NCBI RefSeq assembly: GCF_047302285.1
Contig: NZ_CP154845.1
Location: 1,054,001 to 1,118,000 of the forward strand
Length of the DNA stretch: 64,000 nt
DNA from: Robertmurraya sp047302285
GTDB lineage: Bacteria > Bacillota > Bacilli > Bacillales > Cytobacillaceae
Direction: 5' to 3'
The position numbers and the translations under genes were made by a program. The notes under the pieces are model-generated. The model did not search any database. It was not told the origin of the DNA and saw only the letters and a program-made list of their open reading frames with translations. Positions 15,548-24,091 of this stretch are shown piece after piece. Every line of letters starts with the position of its first letter. Position 1 is the first letter of the stretch.

Positions 15548-16231
15548 CTATTTTCGCATTTCTCGTATTTCATGCCAGCGCTCTTTTGCCATTTCGACTG
15601 TGGTTGCTTCAGTCGTATTTTTCTGGTTTTCAATTACTTTTGAAAAGTATCTTGTAGCTTGGTCGATTTTATTCGTTCGTCTTGATAATTCACCTATTAA
15701 ATAGAACATACGGACTTCAGTCACTTGAGTTCCTTTAAAATCATCTGCCGAATAGGAATCCATATATTCCTTCAAGGCTAAGTTCGTAAATCGCAGTTCT
15801 TGCTCTTGATTATCTATTTCACGATAAAGCCAAGCCAGTCTTATATATAAGCCGGCAAGATTGATATGCTTTTCCTTTTTCAATGTTCCACAGTATGCTG
15901 CAAGCTTGAGTGTCTGAATCGCAGACTGAACATCACGTTCTCCTCCAAAGTCTTGTGAAACCCAATTGTTGCAAACCTTCTCTGTAATGACTTCTTTGCT
16001 TCCTGGTGCGAAAAAAGGAAGGAAATCATCGGAAAATGAAAATCCACAATGTGGACAAACCTTTACGTAGTAATATAAAGGGTTAACTCCCTCATTGGAA
16101 TAGAGCGGACAAAAATCAGTGTCATATTTGATCATTTTAACAAAGCGGGAACGAGCTTTCTTTGATGTGAACGTTTTTTTACACATCAGGCATTCGTGTG
16201 TTTTATCATATAAAGGAAGTAATTTTGTCAA
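15548..16231 (-). CDS. DUF2225 protein with two zinc-ribbon pairs and TPR-like helices
   Basis: 227 residues, TTG start with GTGAGGAG just upstream. N-terminus: CLMCKKTF and later VCPHCGFSF, two CxxC pairs that likely bind zinc, with DFCPLY between them. The C-terminal two thirds is helical, with repeats such as AGLYIRLAWLYREIDNQEQELRFTNLAL and MFYLIGELSRRTNKIDQATRYFSKVI, resembling TPR units. This is the DUF2225 arrangement found across Bacillales and Clostridia; its function is unknown and probably involves protein binding. Flanked by yuzB and yutM. Confidence 0.8.
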   Translation of the reverse strand: MTKLLPLYDKTHECLMCKKTFTSKKARSRFVKMIKYDTDFCPLYSNEGVNPLYYYVKVCPHCGFSFSDDFLPFFAPGSKEVITEKVCNNWVSQDFGGERDVQSAIQTLKLAAYCGTLKKEKHINLAGLYIRLAWLYREIDNQEQELRFTNLALKEYMDSYSADDFKGTQVTEVRMFYLIGELSRRTNKIDQATRYFSKVIENQKNTTEATTVEMAKERWHEIREMRK

Positions 16232-16475
16232 AGCTCCTCACCCTTTCTTGCTTACTAATATGTCTACATTATATCGCAATTTTCGACAATTAACGCATCT
16301 AACTCCCTATTACTATTTACCCATTTATATTTCATTTTCCATAAAAAAACTTTAATGGATCAGGCACGTTAGTTGAGGAACTTTGTCATGCTGTATATAC
16401 TAATAGTAAGAAGGAAAATGGAAGAGCAAATAACTTCCTAACTTAATGAATCCTAAAGAATAGGAGGGAAAAAAG

Positions 16476-16835
16476 ATGGATGTAGTAACCATTACTGAAG
16501 CTGCAGCTTTGCAGATAAAAGATATGATGAAAGAAAATGAGGAAGAAGGAGCTTTCCTACGTGTTGCGATCCAAGGTGGTGGCTGTAGCGGTTTGTCGTA
16601 CGGAATGGGTTTTGCCCATGAAGTGGAAGAAGGGGACACTGAATTTGAACAGCATGGAATTCAAGTTCTAGTTGATAAAGAGAGTGCACCTGCCTTAAAT
16701 GGTACAAAAATTGATTACAAGCAATCCCTAATGGGAGGCGGTTTTACGATCGACAATCCAAATGCGATTGCGTCTTGCGGATGTGGATCATCGTTTAGAA
16801 CGGCGAAGAATGTGGGAACTCCAGAGAATTGTTAA
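16476..16835 (+). CDS. yutM: A-type Fe-S cluster carrier (HesB/ErpA-like) YutM
   Basis: 119 residues; ATG preceded by AGGAGGG. A-type carrier with the three conserved cysteines: GGGCSGLSYGM (first) and SCGCGSSF (the pair). Accepts clusters from the Suf machinery and hands them to apo-proteins. Also seen: TEAAALQIKDMM near the start and SLMGGGFTIDNPNA. Located beside yumC and near yutI, consistent with shared Fe-S work. Terminator follows directly. Confidence 0.92.
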   Translation: MDVVTITEAAALQIKDMMKENEEEGAFLRVAIQGGGCSGLSYGMGFAHEVEEGDTEFEQHGIQVLVDKESAPALNGTKIDYKQSLMGGGFTIDNPNAIASCGCGSSFRTAKNVGTPENC

Positions 16836-16836
16836 T

Positions 16837-16876
16837 AAAAAGAGCAAAGCCATATCAAACGGCTTTGCTCTTTTCA
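16837..16876. terminator. Bidirectional terminator of yutM and yumC
   Basis: AAAAGAGCAAAGCC and GGCTTTGCTCTTTT form a 14-bp perfect stem around a 9-base loop. Confidence 0.9.
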
Positions 16877-16879
16877 ATC

Positions 16880-17875
16880 TTATTTAAACATAGATGAACT
16901 ATGAAGTGGTTGTGCTTTTGCTTTAGGATCAATATACGTTTTCGCATTGTTGATAGCCGTTGGTGCCTCACCAAATCCACTTGCGATCAGCTTGACTTTC
17001 CCATCGTATGTGCAAATATCGCCGGCAGCATAAATACCAGGGATATTGGTCTCCATTTTGGAATTGACAACAATGGAGTTCTTTTCGATTTCAAGGCCCC
17101 ATTCTTTAATTGGACCTAAGGAAGAAACAAAGCCATAGTTACAGATAACAGCATCGACATCGATGGTAACCTTCTCGTCACCGACTGCTTCTTTCAGTAC
17201 CACTTGTTTAATACCAGTAACATCTCCAATTAATTCATCTGGTACATATGGTGTTTTAATATCAACCTTTGAGTTATGAAGATTTTCAACACTGTGCTCA
17301 TGGGCACGGAATTTATCTCGTCTATGCACGATTGATACTTGTTCAGCAATAGGTTCAAGCATTAGAGCCCAGTCTACTGCAGAATCGCCGCCACCAAAGA
17401 CAACCACTTTTTGCCCAGCGAATTTGTTGAGATCATCGATGAAATAGTGGAGATTTTTCCCCTCGTACTCCGTAGCGTTTTCAAGCTCAAGGCGACGAGG
17501 TTGAAAAGCACCGTTTCCAGCTGTAATAATAATTGTTTTTGTATAATGAATTTCTTTATTTGTTGTGAGCTTGAAAGAATTGTCTTCTTGTTTTTCAATC
17601 TTTTCAACTGATTGTTCTAGGATGATGGTTTGATCAAATTTAGACATTTGCTCTTTTAAGTTGTCCACCAATTCTTGTGCGCGAACTTTTGGAAAACCTG
17701 CAACATCATATATGTATTTTTCCGGATACAAGGCAGAAAGCTGTCCACCGAGCTGAGGTAAGCTTTCAATTATTTTAACAGTTGCTTGTCTCATGCCACC
17801 ATAAAAAGCTGTGAATAACCCAATAGGTCCGCCACCAATGATGGTTATATCATAAATTTGTTGATCCTCTTTCAC
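16880..17875 (-). CDS. yumC: Ferredoxin--NADP+ reductase 2 (thioredoxin reductase-like)
   Basis: 331 residues from a GTG with GGAGT and GGGGGGAT just upstream; a longer frame from 17905 has no better site. FAD motif IIGGGPIGLFTAFYGGMRQA, second nucleotide fold VVFGGGDSAVDWALML, HRRDKFRAHEHS, and GIYAAGDICTYDGKVKLIASGFGEAPTAINNAK. It lacks the CxxC of thioredoxin reductases, as expected for the YumC class, which moves electrons between NADPH and ferredoxin or flavodoxin. Length equals the B. subtilis enzyme (about 332). Confidence 0.94.
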   Translation of the reverse strand: MKEDQQIYDITIIGGGPIGLFTAFYGGMRQATVKIIESLPQLGGQLSALYPEKYIYDVAGFPKVRAQELVDNLKEQMSKFDQTIILEQSVEKIEKQEDNSFKLTTNKEIHYTKTIIITAGNGAFQPRRLELENATEYEGKNLHYFIDDLNKFAGQKVVVFGGGDSAVDWALMLEPIAEQVSIVHRRDKFRAHEHSVENLHNSKVDIKTPYVPDELIGDVTGIKQVVLKEAVGDEKVTIDVDAVICNYGFVSSLGPIKEWGLEIEKNSIVVNSKMETNIPGIYAAGDICTYDGKVKLIASGFGEAPTAINNAKTYIDPKAKAQPLHSSSMFK

Positions 17876-18299
17876 TCCGAATCCCCCCAGAAAAGAATTG
17901 TACAATTACCAACTTATATATTACCATAAATAAATTGAAACTACATCCATCCTTGGCAAGCTCACCGTTTCACACAAGGAATCTATATGAAAAAAGTCTG
18001 GAATTTCGAAAATAGCCATGTTACTTTTTAGAAAATTTATAACATAAGGACTATAATTATATCTACTTTTTGAGCATATTTAACTTGAAAAACAAAATAA
18101 AAAAGAATATCATGTTATTTAGACGATATGTTAACATTATGTGACGAAATTTTGACATTTTTTTGTCGATATTCGTGAAAAATATCACAATCTTTTTTCT
18201 TTGTATATACTATTATAATTGCTGATTGTGGTGAAGATATATAAGAGTATGCAAAAAAAGAGAGAAAAAAATTCTAACAAAAAGGTGGAAGTGATCACT
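17876..18299. other. Divergent upstream region of yumC and ndh
   Basis: 424 AT-rich bases without a credible gene. It holds a Rex-like operator (separate entry) and, nearer ndh, TATACT and TATAAT words (18206-18219) that could be -10 boxes. I could not pair them with a convincing -35. Confidence 0.4.
18173..18190 (+). promoter_or_regulatory. Rex-like operator upstream of ndh
   Basis: TCGTGA-AAAATA-TCACAA has the 18-bp layout TTGTGA-N6-TCACAA with one mismatch. In B. subtilis the redox repressor Rex controls ndh, so this site upstream of an ndh gene is a good candidate. Confidence 0.55.
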
Positions 18300-19517
18300 T
18301 TGAAAAAACAAAAGATTGTTATTTTAGGTGCCGGATATGGTGGGTTAATGACTGCAACTAGGCTACAGAAGGCAGTTGGAGTGAATGAAGTCGATATTCA
18401 GCTTGTAAATAAGCATGATTACCACTATGAAACAACTTGGTTACATGAAGCATCTGCTGGAACATTGCATCATGACCGTGTTCGTTACGATATTAAAGAT
18501 GTTATTGATCGTAACAAAGTTGAATTTATTAAAGGAACGGTTGAACAAATTAATACTGCTGAAAATAAAGTCATCCTCAAAGAAGGAGAACTACCATACG
18601 ACTATTTAGTTGTGGCAGTAGGATCTGAAGCAGAAACTTTTGGTATTAAAGGCTTAAAGGAACATGCATTTACGATCGTCAATGTTAATGCGGCCCGTCA
18701 AATTCGAGAGCATATTGAATATCAATTTGCAACATACAATAACGAAGCTGAGAAAAAAGATGAGCGCTTAACGATTGTTGTTGGTGGAGCTGGATTTACT
18801 GGAATTGAGTTTCTTGGTGAACTAGCTAACCGTGTTCCAGAATTATGCCGTGAGTATGACATTGATCCTCATAAAGTGAAGATTATTTGTGTCGAGGCAG
18901 CACCAACGGTTTTACCAGGTTTTGACCCTGAGTTAGTGAATTATGCAGTTGCACATTTAGAGAAAAAAGGCGTCACTTTCATGATTGGATCTGCTGTTAA
19001 GGAAGCAACAGAAACAGGGATCATCGTTGGAAAAGGCGAAGATGAAGTTGAAGAAATTAAAGCTGGCACAGTCGTATGGGCTGCTGGTGTACGTGGAAGC
19101 GCACTTATTGAAAAATCTGGTTTCGAAGCGATGCGTGGACGTGTTAAAGTACAACCAGACTTAAGAGCACCAGGCCATGACAATATCTTTATCATCGGTG
19201 ATTCTTCTTTAATTATTAATGAAGAAATCAATCGTCCATATCCTCCAACTGCACAAATTGCGATGCAACAAGGTGTTACTTGTGCGAAGAATTTAGTCGC
19301 TCTCATTCGTGGGAAAGAAGAGCTTGAATCATTCACACCAGACATTAAAGGAACAGTATGTTCACTAGGTGAAGATGATGCAATTGGTGTAGCCTTTGGT
19401 AAGAAGATGACGGGAGGAACTGCATCCTTCATGAAGAAAGTCATCGACAACCGTTCCCTCTACATGATTGGCGGACCAACACTCGTCCTTAAAAAAGGGA
19501 AATTCAATATCTTTTAA
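18300..19517 (+). CDS. ndh: Type II NADH:quinone oxidoreductase
   Basis: 405 residues from TTG at 18300 (AAAGGTGG about 11 bases upstream); the frame extends to 18219 but the extra part is low-complexity Lys/Asn-rich. FAD motif IVILGAGYGGLMTATRLQ, HDYHYETTWLHEASAGTL, DYLVVAVGSEAETFGIKGL, NAD motif IVVGGAGFTGIEFLGELANRVPEL, VWAAGVRG and FIIGDSSLII. C-terminal RSLYMIGGPTLVLKKGKFNIF is the membrane-interaction end. It oxidises NADH at the cytoplasmic membrane without proton pumping. The upstream Rex-like site fits NADH-responsive control. Confidence 0.94.
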   Translation: MKKQKIVILGAGYGGLMTATRLQKAVGVNEVDIQLVNKHDYHYETTWLHEASAGTLHHDRVRYDIKDVIDRNKVEFIKGTVEQINTAENKVILKEGELPYDYLVVAVGSEAETFGIKGLKEHAFTIVNVNAARQIREHIEYQFATYNNEAEKKDERLTIVVGGAGFTGIEFLGELANRVPELCREYDIDPHKVKIICVEAAPTVLPGFDPELVNYAVAHLEKKGVTFMIGSAVKEATETGIIVGKGEDEVEEIKAGTVVWAAGVRGSALIEKSGFEAMRGRVKVQPDLRAPGHDNIFIIGDSSLIINEEINRPYPPTAQIAMQQGVTCAKNLVALIRGKEELESFTPDIKGTVCSLGEDDAIGVAFGKKMTGGTASFMKKVIDNRSLYMIGGPTLVLKKGKFNIF

Positions 19518-19565
19518 TCTAAGTTAATCAAAAAAAATGCTTCGAAACAGACTAGAAGCAAGTAG

Positions 19566-19616
19566 ACGACTGTAGACACACTCAATGAAAAGAGTATGTG
19601 TCCACAGTCGTTTTTG
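19566..19616 (+). terminator. Terminator of ndh
   Basis: ACGACTGTAGACACA (19566-19580) pairs with TGTGTCCACAGTCGT (19597-19611), one mismatch, followed by a T run. Confidence 0.85.
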
Positions 19617-19724
19617 TATTTTCATCAATCATAAATAAAGAAAAAGTTTAGTTAGGTCTAAATATGTTTGAAAAGATATCTTCAAAAGTAAGAAGCTGGT
19701 TAAAATATTTACAAATTCAGTCTG

Positions 19725-19848
19725 CTGATTGGAACGGAGGGTGGCGACTCCTGCGGGAAAAGCGTGGCCAGGTGAGACCCCGCAAGAGCGTAGCGATGAG
19801 GAGGCTCACGGCTCGCCCGCGGAAAGCGCCACCTGGAGTGGAAATCAG
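19725..19848. repeat. GC-rich structured intergenic element with inverted ends
   Basis: 124 bases, much richer in GC than the surroundings. The ends mirror each other: CTGATT...GGTGGCG on the left and CGCCACC...AATCAG on the right. Inside, CTCCTGCGGG faces CCCCGCAAGAG and CCAGGTG can pair with CACCTGG, so alternative folds are possible. Its CTCCTGCGGGAAAAGCGTGG and AGCGTAGCGATGAGGAGGCT stretches resemble a widespread Bacillus intergenic repeat that I recall; I do not know an accepted name. Confidence 0.7.
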
Positions 19849-20005
19849 TCGTTTCCCCATTACTCCCAATATAGTAGGAGCTTTTCAGTAATCTTTGTGC
19901 TTCATGATATTCTTAAAGCACTTTTTTCAATCATCTATCTTTTTCATTGACGGACAAAAGGACATTCAGTACACTTATGATGACATTAAGGGAGGCTTGT
20001 ATTCG

Positions 20006-20329
20006 ATGCAAATTACGATTGTTACCTTGCCGATTTCGATGCTATTATTTTTCGTACTATTTTTTGGAATCGGATTTATTTTAAATATGCTATTGCGAAT
20101 GACTTGGATTATGGCTGTTGTCTATCCAATTATCACCATATTTATCGTCGATGATGTTCGATTTATCGAATATTTCACGAATAGTAAAACAGCATTTAAT
20201 GATTTAATCACTGGATTCGCTAACCTCGCTCTATCTGATCTATTAATTTTAGGTAGTGGACTAGCCGGGGCGATCGTAGCAGGAATCGTCATACGTATTT
20301 TACGTAAAAAAGGCTATCAGATGTTCTAA
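20006..20329 (+). CDS. yuiB: Membrane protein YuiB
   Basis: 107 residues from the ATG with AAGGGAGG upstream; the frame is open from 19895 without a site. Three hydrophobic segments: PISMLLFFVLFFGIGFILNML, WIMAVVYPIITIFIVDDV and LLILGSGLAGAIVAGIVIRIL. It ends in a basic tail RKKGYQMF. This is the YuiB family of small Bacillus membrane proteins with no known role. Normally followed by yui genes; here the sugar island begins after it. Confidence 0.85.
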   Translation: MQITIVTLPISMLLFFVLFFGIGFILNMLLRMTWIMAVVYPIITIFIVDDVRFIEYFTNSKTAFNDLITGFANLALSDLLILGSGLAGAIVAGIVIRILRKKGYQMF

Positions 20330-20422
20330 TGAGATTTACAGATATTTTGTGAAGTGTAAGAATATTAAGTGAGGAAACGACAAGAAGACGATACAGCACA
20401 CTTATGTAAAATAGAAAAAACG

Positions 20423-20484
20423 AAATACTCCTCTTAAGGTAGACATGTATTTAAAACTGTCTAGCTTAAGGAGAGTATTTTTTT
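20423..20484 (+). terminator. Terminator of yuiB
   Basis: Long near-perfect stem, left arm 20423-20445 (AAATACTCCTCTTAAGG...) and right arm 20459-20480, followed by a T run. Confidence 0.8.
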
Positions 20485-20630
20485 GCACCAGAAAATTAGA
20501 AAATAAAAGGATGTAAATAACTTCTGCATCTAGCGCTAGCAGCCGAAGTTTAGCGGACTTTTCCTATGTCCGATCGTCCACCATTTGCTTCACTCATTGT
20601 GTCTCCTTAATCGAATACTAGCAAAAATAA
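20485..20630. other. Non-coding stretch between terminator and repeat A
   Basis: No open frame. It includes the 10-bp palindrome CTAGCGCTAG (20530-20539). I see no promoter or other assigned feature. Confidence 0.35.
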
Positions 20631-20822
20631 AATAAGCGGAGTTTTTTCCGTTATATACTCCAATGGAGCACATTTCGGGGTAAATAAGGGGAATTTTTCC
20701 ACTTATGTTGAACCAAATTGCTGCTTATCACGTTATTCGAACCGATAGGCGGAAATTTTCCGCCTATTTCTGACTTTTTTCATGATATTTGCTAATTAAG
20801 CGGAATTTCTCCTGCTATTAAG
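20631..20822. repeat. Four-palindrome intergenic repeat, copy A (diverged)
   Basis: Contains the same order of AAGCGGA...TTTTTCCG-type palindromes, CAATGGAG spacer and CATGATATTTGCTAATTAAG segment as copies at 33090 and 53838, but with many substitutions. The unit AGGCGGAAATTTTCCGCCT near 20748 is an almost perfect palindrome. Non-coding. Confidence 0.7.
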
Positions 20823-20863
20823 AAGCATCAACTCGGGTGCTAATAATCCGTATTGGAGAGGTT

Positions 20864-21562
20864 CTAAAATGTTTTCGCCCAATCTGGTCGTTTTATGCTA
20901 CAAAGGAGTTCAAGTTCCCGTTCTCTTAACTCACAATAGGAGCTAACGGTACGTAAGTCGTCATCGACATACGCTGGATGACACATGACTTCTACCGAAT
21001 CGCTTTCAAACTCCTTGAGTTTTTCAAAAATATCCTCTGAGACTCCAGAACCATAAAAATCTAAATATAGTTCATTTGATAAGAGGATTTCTTTATGAGC
21101 AGACAATGAATCAACTTTCCTAACGGGAACTTGGTACTCATTTGCCAGTTTCAGGACAACATCTTTAAGTGGTTCCCATCCGTGTATATGATGGTGGCTA
21201 TCGATGTGATGAAGTTCAAGTCCTGTTTTTAAAAAGGCTTCAATCTGCGTTTTCCATTCAAGCTCAACTTGTTCTACATTTGGTGTTTCTGACTGTGCAT
21301 AGGTATTTCGATATTTGAAGAATTCTTCTTCGTTTATTAAATCAGGAACATCTTTGCTTAATGGTTTCCCCCAAGTGAGTACAAGATGAATTCCTACCTT
21401 CAAAGAAGGCGTTTTTTTCGCAGCTAGAACGGCGTGCTCTACTGCCAAACCATTCATCATTAAGGTTGCTGAATCGACTAGACCGTTTATATGGCTTTCA
21501 ATGACTCCATCGTTAATCCCAGTAGTTAACCCGAAATCGTCTGCATTAAATATTACTTTCAT
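20864..21562 (-). CDS. ChbG/YdjC-family carbohydrate deacetylase
   Basis: 232 residues; ATG with GGGGGAT upstream. YdjC fold metal-dependent deacetylase: NADDFGLTTGINDGV (metal Asp near residue 8), LKVGIHLVLTWGKPL, HHIDSHHHIHG (metal His residues) and VMCHPAYVDDDL. In E. coli the homologue ChbG removes one acetyl group from chitobiose (and its phosphate), allowing induction and cleavage by the GH4 enzyme ChbF. Here it is 35 bases from the regulator gene and divergent from GH4/PTS genes, which suggests the same division of labour. Substrate is inferred. Confidence 0.85.
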   Translation of the reverse strand: MKVIFNADDFGLTTGINDGVIESHINGLVDSATLMMNGLAVEHAVLAAKKTPSLKVGIHLVLTWGKPLSKDVPDLINEEEFFKYRNTYAQSETPNVEQVELEWKTQIEAFLKTGLELHHIDSHHHIHGWEPLKDVVLKLANEYQVPVRKVDSLSAHKEILLSNELYLDFYGSGVSEDIFEKLKEFESDSVEVMCHPAYVDDDLRTVSSYCELRERELELLCSIKRPDWAKTF

Positions 21563-21597
21563 ATATAATCCCCCATTTAATAAATATCATAACCGCT

Positions 21598-22323
21598 CTA
21601 TTCTTGTGGGTAGAAACGCTCAATCACAAAGTTCGTTTTATCTCCTCGAAAATAGGATCGTGAATATTCAACTTTTTCTCCTCTTTCATTTTCAGCAATG
21701 GTTTCAATGTAAAAACACGGTGAATCGGGCTGGCACTTTAAGTGAGCACAAGTTCTTTCGTCAGCAAGGGTAATTTCCATATGTTCTGTCGTTTTTGCAA
21801 TATGAACTCCAAATACATCTTTAAAAGCTCCATATAATGAAGTTTCAGCATGCTCTTTCGTGATTCCTGGTGCTACTGTCCATGGAATATAGGCAATTTC
21901 AAACTGTGTTGGCTCTCCATCAACCTTTCTAACTCTTTCAATTCGCTGAATAGGATCATTTAGTGAAACTTCTAGCTTGTTCAAAAGCAGCTCATTTGCT
22001 GGGATTACGTTGATACTAACAAGTGTAATATCAGCTTTCTTTCCTTGTACAGCAACTTGATCTTTGTATCTTTTAAAGGTATGTGACAATGTTTGACTAA
22101 CCTTTTGGTCAGCGACATAGGTTCCTTTTCCTTGATGTCTTTCTAAATAGCCTTCTAATGTAAGTTGATTTAGTGCAGTTCGTACAGTGGTTCTACTCAC
22201 ATTAAATTCTTCGCACAATTCAAGTTCTGTAGGAATTTGTTCACCCTTCTTGTATTTCTCCGACTTAATTCGATCAAGCAGTTCATCTTTTATGTAGGCA
22301 TGTAGTGACTGATTTTTGTCCAT
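21598..22323 (-). CDS. GntR-family (HutC/UTRA) transcriptional regulator of the PTS island
   Basis: 241 residues from the ATG with GAAGGGG upstream. Residues ~5-70 are a winged helix: IKDELLDRIKSEKYKKGEQIPTE, FNVSRTTVRTALNQLTLEGYLER, GKGTYV. Residues ~90-235 are a UTRA ligand domain (IQRIERVRKVDGEPTQFEIAYIP, CFYIETIAENERGEKVEYSRSYFRGD, FVIERFYP). UTRA domains bind sugar phosphates or similar effectors. It is divergent from the GH4 gene and three palindromes lie between them, so it probably controls both directions and responds to a phosphorylated disaccharide. Confidence 0.88.
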   Translation of the reverse strand: MDKNQSLHAYIKDELLDRIKSEKYKKGEQIPTELELCEEFNVSRTTVRTALNQLTLEGYLERHQGKGTYVADQKVSQTLSHTFKRYKDQVAVQGKKADITLVSINVIPANELLLNKLEVSLNDPIQRIERVRKVDGEPTQFEIAYIPWTVAPGITKEHAETSLYGAFKDVFGVHIAKTTEHMEITLADERTCAHLKCQPDSPCFYIETIAENERGEKVEYSRSYFRGDKTNFVIERFYPQE

Positions 22324-22389
22324 ATGGTAAACCCCTTCAAGTATTCTATGTTTTGAGTTTACAAGATAATACAACTATTCGCAATTGTT

Positions 22390-22412
22390 AATACAAATTT
22401 TAAATTTGTATT
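22390..22412. promoter_or_regulatory. Operator palindrome O1 for the GntR regulator
   Basis: AATACAAATTT-T-AAATTTGTATT is a 23-bp perfect palindrome just upstream of the regulator gene. It shares its arms with O2 and O3. Confidence 0.6.
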
Positions 22413-22499
22413 ATTTATATTATAATGAATTTTGCTGAATCGAAACGTTTTATATAATCGTATCCTATCGTATATGTATCGACAATATGTAATAAGATA

Positions 22500-22520
22500 T
22501 GACAAATTTAAATTTGTATT
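22500..22520. promoter_or_regulatory. Operator palindrome O2
   Basis: ACAAATTTAAATTTGT (22502-22517) is a perfect 16-bp palindrome with the same arms as O1 but without the central base. Confidence 0.55.
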
Positions 22521-22530
22521 AAATGATTGT

Positions 22531-22550
22531 ATACAAATTGTAAATTGTAT
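22531..22550. promoter_or_regulatory. Operator palindrome O3
   Basis: ATACAAATT-GT-AAATTGTAT is an imperfect copy of O1. It would overlap a TTGTAT/TATGAT-type promoter for the GH4 gene, as expected for repression. Confidence 0.5.
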
Positions 22551-22633
22551 GATATATTTTTGTAAAAGATGATATATCTAAAAATTCAATCAACATTAAA
22601 ATGAAGTCAATTACAGATAAGGAGCTCGTCAAT

Positions 22634-23941
22634 ATGTCTCTAAAATTAGTTGTTGTTGGTGGGGGTTCGAGCTATACACCAGAAATAATAGAAGGGATTA
22701 TTCGCCGCCATGAAATATTCCCTGTTACCGAAATCATTCTAGTTGATATTGAAGCTGGAAAGAAAAAACTTGAAGTAGTAGGGAATTTAGCATTGCGAAT
22801 GATTGAGAAATCATCAAAACCGATTCAATTGTCATGGACGTTAAATCAAAAAGAAGCGCTTGAGAATGCTGATTTTGTCTCGACACAAATTCGTGTAGGA
22901 GGATTGGAAGCGAGAGCAAAGGATGAACGGATTCCTTTAAGTCATGGATTTGTCGGTCAGGAAACAAATGGGGCAGGAGGCATATTCAAGGCATTCCGTA
23001 CGATTCCGGTCTTAATGGAGCTTGCGCAAAATGTCCATACTATCTGTCCACAAGCTTGGATCATTAATTTTACAAATCCGGCTGGAATAGTGACAGAAGC
23101 TCTATTAAAGCATTCCCCTCATAAGAAGGTGATCGGGGTCTGTAATATTCCCTATAATATGCGTCATGCAACGGCAGAAATTTTGGATTCCTCACCACAA
23201 GATGTTCAGATCGAATTTGTTGGCATGAATCATTTTGTGTTTGGGAAAAAAGTTTTGGTTCAGGGGATCGACCGAACCGAAGAAATATTGGAGAAACTTA
23301 TGAATGATGATCTTGGGTATTTACCAGCAAATATTGTCAATCTAGGTTGGTCTAAAACATTTATCGAATCATTAAAGATGCTTCCAAATCCGTACCATCA
23401 ATATTATTTTCAAACTAAAGAAGTACTAGAAAAAGATATAAAGGCATTCGAAGAGAATGGTACAAGGGCAGAAACAGTCCAAAAATTAGAGGAATCACTT
23501 TTTGAATTATATAAAAGTCCAGAGCTGCGTGAGAAACCAAAAGAACTTGAAAAAAGAGGCGGTGCTTTTTATAGCGATGTGGCATGTAGTCTAATGGAGT
23601 CCATTTATAATAATCGCGGTGATGTACAAACCGTGAATACCTTTAATCAAGGAGCGATTCCAGAACTTCCAGCTGATGCAGTCATTGAAGTCAACAGTGT
23701 CATCACACGCCAAGGGCCACAGCCCCTTGTGATTGGAGAATTGCCAACTTCTATCAAAGGGATCATACACCATATGAAAGCCTTCGAGGAGCAGGTTATT
23801 CGTGCAGCGTTGACGGGCGATTATCATGAAGCATATGTTGCTCTACTTATGAATCCATTAGTTTCAGATGAAAAAATGGCAAAAATAATCCTTGACGAGT
23901 TATTGGAAACCCATCAGGCATTTTTACCTCAATTTCACTAG
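22634..23941 (+). CDS. GH4 6-phospho-beta-glucosidase/chitobiase
   Basis: 435 residues from the ATG with AAGGAGCT upstream. Family 4 glycosidases use NAD+ and a divalent metal. Seen: LKLVVVGGGSSYTPEII (dinucleotide site), FVSTQIRVGGLEARAKDE, GQETNGAGGIFKAFRTIP, INFTNPAGIVTEAL, GVCNIPYN (metal Cys) and VGMNHFVF (Asn-His). Most like LicH/CelF/ChbF, which hydrolyse 6-phospho disaccharides imported by a lactose/cellobiose-type PTS. First gene of the plus-strand operon. Distinguishing cellobiose from chitobiose needs biochemistry; the linked deacetylase favours chitobiose. Confidence 0.9.
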   Translation: MSLKLVVVGGGSSYTPEIIEGIIRRHEIFPVTEIILVDIEAGKKKLEVVGNLALRMIEKSSKPIQLSWTLNQKEALENADFVSTQIRVGGLEARAKDERIPLSHGFVGQETNGAGGIFKAFRTIPVLMELAQNVHTICPQAWIINFTNPAGIVTEALLKHSPHKKVIGVCNIPYNMRHATAEILDSSPQDVQIEFVGMNHFVFGKKVLVQGIDRTEEILEKLMNDDLGYLPANIVNLGWSKTFIESLKMLPNPYHQYYFQTKEVLEKDIKAFEENGTRAETVQKLEESLFELYKSPELREKPKELEKRGGAFYSDVACSLMESIYNNRGDVQTVNTFNQGAIPELPADAVIEVNSVITRQGPQPLVIGELPTSIKGIIHHMKAFEEQVIRAALTGDYHEAYVALLMNPLVSDEKMAKIILDELLETHQAFLPQFH

Positions 23942-24024
23942 AAAACAAGTTTAAAAAAGTACAAGTTTTATAGTTTGTTCTATTGAATCCTTCCACTTAT
24001 GAAGGGTTTCCTTTATAAGTTTTT

Positions 24025-24038
24025 TGTAAGCGATTTTA
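24025..24038 (+). promoter_or_regulatory. cre-like (CcpA) site before the EIIC gene
   Basis: TGTAAGCGATTTTA matches the catabolite-responsive consensus TGWNANCGNTNWCA at 13 of 14 positions. It lies between the GH4 and EIIC genes, about 155 bases before the EIIC start. Confidence 0.45.
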
Positions 24039-24091
24039 TCCTGTGTATTCCATCTAAACCGATCTTTGTCCAATTTGAAGGGGGAGATGCG

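Noticed and set aside
18941..19450. 169-codon minus-strand frame inside ndh
   Set aside because: Antisense shadow of ndh with no ribosome site.
22439..22453. Second cre-like site ATCGAAACGTTTTA near the GH4 promoter
   Set aside because: At least three mismatches to the CcpA consensus.
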